From assembly GCA_036508635.1 (NCBI GenBank), contig DATCGY010000188.1, positions 1 to 8,184 on the forward strand: a DNA stretch of 8,184 nt. The letters run 5' to 3'. The notes beneath the pieces are model-generated. The model had not been told where the DNA came from and did not search any database. It was given only the letters and a program-made list of their open reading frames with translations. Source of the DNA: FEN-727 sp036508635 (GTDB lineage Bacteria > Actinomycetota > Geothermincolia > Fen-727 > Anoxymicrobiaceae). Every line of letters starts with the position of its first letter. Position 1 is the first letter of the stretch. This document shows positions 5,177 through 8,184 of this stretch, in pieces. The position numbers and the translations under genes were made by a program.

Positions 5177-7597
5177 ATGCGCATGAGCAGGAGAGGGCCG
5201 TTGAGGGCCTGGCTCATTACTGGCTGCGTAGTACTGTTCCTTGCGATAACCCTCGTTCCCAGGGGAACAGGCCAGGCCTCGCGGGGAGTCTTCAGCCCCC
5301 AGGAGGCACTTGACGGAGAGCTCGCCCCTGGTGGCAGCGGGTTCACGGACCGCCAGCTCCTCGGCCTCTTCAGCGAGAGTGTCACAGACAACCTGAAGAA
5401 GAAGATCCCTTCGTCGGAATGGGGCGCGGTGCGCAACCTCAGGCTGTTCTGCCGCTGGTACGAGATACAACCAACTGGGAAGACAGGCTATTCTTGGGGC
5501 AAGATGGACCAGGAGGTCAACAGCGCGCTCAGCCTGGGGGTCAACAGCATCCTGCTGACCATCGTCCCGCCGGTTCCGGACTGGGCCCAGGACGCTGCCG
5601 CCCCGTATCCCCAGTGGATGGCCTCGCCAAAGCGCGTGGACGACTGGGGCGATTTCTGCGGCGCCGTCGCGAACCGCTACAAGGGCATCGTCGATTACTA
5701 CCAGGTGTGGACGGAGCCCGGCTGGGACAGCAACGAGGAGCCTGCGTCCAGAGGCGTCATCTACTATTCCGGCGACTGCGAGTACGGCTACCTGGGGCTC
5801 CTGCGCTCCGGGTACCAGAAGATCAAAGAGGCCGATCCGCAGGCCTACGTGATAGCGGCCTCTCTGCTCCAGGGGCTTACGCGCAGCGCGGACGACTTCA
5901 CCCCGTACAACACCTTGATGGCGGGCGCCAACCAGGATGTCTCGATGAAGATCACCGCGAACCGGAACATAGTCGCCGAGCGCCCGATGTATTTCAATTA
6001 TCACGGGCAGGACAAGGGCGGGACCGTTGAGTTGGGGGTCACTACGCCGGGCAAGACCTGGTACCTCGCCGAAGGGGCGACGCACCCGGGGTTCGACGAG
6101 TGGATATGCATACAGAACCCGAATGCAAGAACCGCCCAGGTTAACATCACCTATATGTTCCCGGGCGGACAGACATCTGAAAAGTGGATATCTGTCGGGC
6201 CGAACACCCGCTTCACCGAGAGCGTCAACGCGGACGTCGGGCCCGACAAGAATGTCTCGGCGAAGGTGACCGCCAGCCTGCCCGTCTGTGTCGAGCGCCC
6301 GATGTACTTCAATTATCACGGCTCCCTCGCCGGGGGGTCGATCGCCGCGGGCGTGCCGCAACTCTCCAACATCTGGTACCTTGCCGAAGGGGCGACCCAG
6401 CCGGGCTTCGAGGAGTGGATATCCCTGATGAACCCTGGGAGCAAGTCCTCCGAGGTCACTATCACCTACATGTTCAAGGGAGGCGGAACCCAGGTACAGA
6501 AGCTGAGGATGCCGCCGACCTCGCGCGAGACAGTGATGGTTAACAACGTGGTGGGGCCGAACAAGGACGTTTCCGCGAAAATAGAGGCAAGCTCGCCGGT
6601 AATCGCCGAGCGCCCGATGTATTTCAACTACCACGGCGCCTGGACCGGCGGCGACAGCCAGTTTGGCGCGATCGCGCCGGCGAAGTCATGGTTCCTTTCC
6701 GAAGGCACCACCCGGAGCAACAGCACGGACGGAGCGTTCGAGGAGTGGATCTCCATCCAGAACCCAGGCGACAGCAAGGCCAACGTCAAGTTCAAATACA
6801 TGTTCACAGGCGGCGGCGTGAAGGATGTTTGGAAGACCATTCCGGCTCACGCCCGTGAGACCGTCCTTGTTAATGACGTGATCGGCAAGGACCAGGACGT
6901 CTCCGTGCAGATCGACTCGGACAAGGATGTGGTCGTGGAACGGCCGCAGTATTTCCAGTACCACAACTGGTGTGACGGGGGCGACGTCGAGCTGGGGTGC
7001 ACGGCTTCATCGCCGGTGTGGTACTTCGCGGAGGGCACGACCCGCAGCGGATTCGAGGAGTGGGTGACCCTTCAGAACCCGAACTCCAAGGCGGCCGACA
7101 CCGAGATAACATTCATGTTCTCCGACGGCACGAGCCAGGAGAAATCTATTACTCTGCCGCCCCAGAGCCGGACCACCGTCAGCGTCAACGAAGCCCTGAG
7201 CATGGGCAACGTGTGCGACGCGTTCTCGATACATCCCTACGATTACCCGGACTCGTGGGCCTGGTATACGCAGGTGGCGAGGGATATCTGCGCAAGGTAC
7301 CCGTCAGGGTACAAGGAGATGACGGTCACCGAGATAGGCTGGCCCCATTCCGGGCGGGCCGAGTTCTCGGCCGAGGGGCAGCGACAGGCCATCAACGGCG
7401 TGGGCATCGGCAGCCTCTGGGGCATCGGCGTCAAGAAGATATGGGTGTTCGAGGACGTTGATCCGCAGACATCGTGGGACAGTGCCTACAACGGCCTGTT
7501 CGACTTCAACGGCAATGCGATGCCGGCCTGGAACGAATACAAGATCTGGCAGACCCAGTTGCCGGACTACGGCAACAAGCCGAACCACATGCCGTAG
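5177..7597 (+). CDS. Secreted clan GH-A glycoside hydrolase (GH39/PslG-like) with a four-repeat array inserted in the TIM barrel
   Basis: An 806-residue protein. Residues 1-34 form a signal peptide: basic MRMSRRGPLR, a hydrophobic stretch 11-27, possible cleavage after TGQA at 34. Residues about 50-251 are the first part of a TIM barrel: RLFCRWYEIQP, then YYQVWTEPGWD with predicted acid/base E180. Residues about 675-806 resume it: CDAFSIHPYDYP with H686, MTVTEIGWP with predicted nucleophile E719, and IWVFEDVDPQTSW. Between them, 252-674 is a tandem array of four 103-110 residue units. Without the array the enzyme would be about 383 residues, normal for secreted PslG-like proteins, which cleave exopolysaccharide. 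The conserved Asn before the acid/base Glu is Thr here (TEP instead of NEP), so activity is uncertain. ATG 5177 is chosen because it leads directly into the signal peptide and follows a modest GGTG (5164-5167); in-frame GTG 5123 and GTG 5165 are alternatives. The gene follows the glycosyltransferase on the same strand. Confidence 0.85.
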   Translation: MRMSRRGPLRAWLITGCVVLFLAITLVPRGTGQASRGVFSPQEALDGELAPGGSGFTDRQLLGLFSESVTDNLKKKIPSSEWGAVRNLRLFCRWYEIQPTGKTGYSWGKMDQEVNSALSLGVNSILLTIVPPVPDWAQDAAAPYPQWMASPKRVDDWGDFCGAVANRYKGIVDYYQVWTEPGWDSNEEPASRGVIYYSGDCEYGYLGLLRSGYQKIKEADPQAYVIAASLLQGLTRSADDFTPYNTLMAGANQDVSMKITANRNIVAERPMYFNYHGQDKGGTVELGVTTPGKTWYLAEGATHPGFDEWICIQNPNARTAQVNITYMFPGGQTSEKWISVGPNTRFTESVNADVGPDKNVSAKVTASLPVCVERPMYFNYHGSLAGGSIAAGVPQLSNIWYLAEGATQPGFEEWISLMNPGSKSSEVTITYMFKGGGTQVQKLRMPPTSRETVMVNNVVGPNKDVSAKIEASSPVIAERPMYFNYHGAWTGGDSQFGAIAPAKSWFLSEGTTRSNSTDGAFEEWISIQNPGDSKANVKFKYMFTGGGVKDVWKTIPAHARETVLVNDVIGKDQDVSVQIDSDKDVVVERPQYFQYHNWCDGGDVELGCTASSPVWYFAEGTTRSGFEEWVTLQNPNSKAADTEITFMFSDGTSQEKSITLPPQSRTTVSVNEALSMGNVCDAFSIHPYDYPDSWAWYTQVARDICARYPSGYKEMTVTEIGWPHSGRAEFSAEGQRQAINGVGIGSLWGIGVKKIWVFEDVDPQTSWDSAYNGLFDFNGNAMPAWNEYKIWQTQLPDYGNKPNHMP
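5930..7198 (+). repeat. Array of four WYLAEG / ERPMYFNYHG protein repeats inside the hydrolase gene
   Basis: Units are 5930-6244, 6245-6559, 6560-6889 and 6890-7198 (105, 105, 110 and 103 codons). Each opens with D-V-S or N-V-S and has, in order: E-R-P-(M/Q)-Y-F-(N/Q)-Y-H (E268, E373, E478, E588), a Gly-Gly turn, W-(Y/F)-(L/F)-(A/S)-E-G-(A/T)-T (W295, W400, W505, W615), G/A-F-(D/E)-E-W, an N-P pair, (Y/F)-M-F, and a closing V-N. Unit 3 carries five extra residues (NSTDG) before FEEW. The DNA is also conserved: the block around GAGCGCCCGATGTA recurs at 5978, 6293 and 6608, exactly 315 bases apart, and more weakly at 6938. The alternating pattern suggests Ig-like beta sandwiches. I know similar repeats only from surface proteins of Actinomycetota-like metagenomes and cannot name a Pfam family with certainty. 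The role is unknown; spacing, glycan binding or adhesion are possible. Confidence 0.85.
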
Positions 7598-7640
7598 AAC
7601 GGGTGGAATTCTTGCTCAGGGCCTGACCCCGGAAGGTGAA

Positions 7641-7664
7641 GGGCTGTCACGAGGGCTGTCACGA
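7641..7664 (+). repeat. Tandem 12-base direct repeat downstream of the hydrolase
   Basis: GGGCTGTCACGA occurs twice back to back (7641-7652 and 7653-7664) in the non-coding stretch after the hydrolase stop codon. An 11-base palindrome, TCAGGGCCTGA (7616-7626), lies just before it but has no loop, so it is a poor terminator. No function can be assigned. Confidence 0.55.
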
Positions 7665-7738
7665 GTATCGCGGCGAAAGAGGCTGCGGAAAGAGATGACG
7701 AAGACGGGATACGGGTCAAGTGAGCAAGAAAGTGAACG

Positions 7739-8002
7739 CTATTCGCTTTTCTCTCTCTCTTCGTAGTCTTTCCATTCCTGGATGCGTTCCTCAAAGAGTT
7801 CCCACTCTCGTCGCGCCCTCGGCGCTACGGCGTTTATCAGTGCTTCCATCGTCTCAACGGGTATTCCGTTCTCGCTCGGTTCTTCAATGGGAGAAACGTC
7901 GTACCCCTCCACCATTGCCATTGCAGGGAACCAGTTGTCCCCGAATTCTTCTCCTGCAGGATGGCAGACTATGAGGTAGAAAGCTCGACCCTCGGACTCC
8001 AA
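7739..8002 (-). CDS. Small hypothetical protein, possibly real, possibly 5'-truncated
   Basis: An 87-residue reading frame with plausible protein composition: acidic, several Trp/Tyr/Phe, and a charged helical C-terminus (about residues 58-87, EEREK-rich). It has no signal peptide or membrane segment and I do not recognise a family. It can only start at TTG 8002 or the preceding CTG, directly after a TAA stop, and has no Shine-Dalgarno sequence. The next in-frame ATG codons (residues 28 and 30) would leave only about 60 residues. This could be a true gene with a rare start, a leaderless gene, or a remnant that lost its 5' end. It is divergent from the antitoxin gene at 8050, with the palindromic operator between them, so it might share that control; this is inference. 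Competing plus-strand frames over the same bases look like Ser/Arg/Pro-rich shadows. Confidence 0.4.
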   Translation of the reverse strand: MESEGRAFYLIVCHPAGEEFGDNWFPAMAMVEGYDVSPIEEPSENGIPVETMEALINAVAPRARREWELFEERIQEWKDYEEREKSE

Positions 8003-8009
8003 CAGTTAA

Positions 8010-8031
8010 TGTAGCTACACTTGTAGCAACA
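8010..8031 (+). promoter_or_regulatory. Tandem palindromic operator upstream of the Phd/YefM-type antitoxin
   Basis: A perfect 10-base palindrome, TGTAGCTACA (8010-8019), is followed after two bases by a near copy with one mismatch, TGTAGCAACA (8022-8031), so the two sites repeat every 12 bases. They end 18 bases before the antitoxin start. Phd and YefM antitoxins are known to repress their own operons by binding short palindromes, YefM using TGTACA-type cores. Two adjacent sites suit cooperative binding by antitoxin-toxin complexes. No strong -10/-35 pair is visible; TACACT (8015-8020) overlapping the operator is a weak -10 candidate. Confidence 0.55.
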
Positions 8032-8049
8032 TCAAAGGAGGGCGCGACC

Positions 8050-8184
8050 ATGGTAACTGCCGGAGTGAGAGAGCTAAAGAACAAGACGTCTGAGGTTCTG
8101 AGAAAGGTCAGAGATGAAGGGCCGGTTATTGTCACCAGCCACGGGAGACCTATTGCAGCAGTGATTCCTCTTACCGAAGAGGAA
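8050..8184 (+). CDS. Phd/YefM-family type II antitoxin, N-terminal part
   Basis: The gene runs off the right edge; 45 codons are visible. ATG 8050 follows an excellent ribosome site, AAAGGAGG (8034-8041), by 8 bases. The protein starts VTAGVRELKNKTSEVLRKV and continues VIVTSHGRPIAAVIPL (26-41). This is the typical N-terminal DNA-binding and dimerisation fold of Phd/YefM antitoxins: G-x-R-E-L-K-N, a helix, then the V-x-V-T-x-x-G-x-P-x-A strand-turn. Members are usually about 80-90 residues, with a disordered C-terminus that neutralises a toxin (Doc, YoeB/RelE-like or PIN/VapC-like) encoded just downstream, here outside the window. The paired palindromes at 8010-8031 suggest autoregulation. The family assignment is firm; the toxin partner cannot be seen. 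Confidence 0.9.
   Translation, partial: MVTAGVRELKNKTSEVLRKVRDEGPVIVTSHGRPIAAVIPLTEEE

Noticed and set aside
5930..7198. A CRISPR or mobile-element reading of the 315-base periodic repeats
   Set aside because: The period is a whole number of codons, the frame is open throughout, and the protein repeats are conserved better than the DNA, so this is a protein-domain array.
7616..7626. Palindrome TCAGGGCCTGA as a terminator of the hydrolase gene
   Set aside because: It has a single central base and therefore no hairpin loop, and no T-run follows.

Overview
The window looks like chromosomal DNA from an uncultured, GC-rich bacterium, most likely an Actinomycetota lineage. The evidence is the high GC content, the frequent AGG (Arg) and ATA (Ile) codons despite that GC content, and an extracellular repeat (W-Y-L-A-E-G ... 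E-R-P-M-Y-F-N-Y-H-G) that I associate with actinobacterial metagenome genomes. The taxonomic call is inference from memory, not a search result.

Layout. Positions 1-647 (minus strand) hold the first 215 codons of a membrane-anchored CapD/FlaA1/PglF-type nucleotide-sugar dehydratase; the rest lies off the left edge. A 391-base divergent spacer follows. It carries a near-consensus sigma-70 promoter for the CapD-like gene, a weaker overlapping promoter candidate facing right, and a G-rich direct repeat. Positions 1039-5058 encode a 1339-residue cytosolic glycosyltransferase made of four transferase-like domains in a row (GT2, GT4, GT2, divergent GT2), with a single TPR-like segment and a C-terminal coiled coil. 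Positions 5177-7597 encode a secreted clan GH-A glycoside hydrolase of GH39/PslG type. Its TIM barrel is interrupted by about 423 residues containing four copies of a beta-rich repeat. Beyond a short spacer there is a possible 87-residue hypothetical protein on the minus strand. The right edge cuts a Phd/YefM-type antitoxin gene (8050 onward), which is preceded by two tandem TGTAGC palindromes, a probable autoregulatory operator.

How it fits together. A CapD-like sugar-nucleotide enzyme, a multi-domain glycosyltransferase and a secreted PslG-like glycosidase are the sort of genes found in an exopolysaccharide or surface-glycan locus. The likely flow is: modified UDP-sugar, then oligosaccharide assembly on a cytoplasmic carrier by the fused transferase, then trimming or release outside the cell by the hydrolase. 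The most unusual item is the hydrolase. Its two predicted catalytic glutamates are 539 residues apart because the repeat array sits between barrel strands, and the usual NEP motif reads TEP. The antitoxin region appears to be a separate module flanking the glycan genes.
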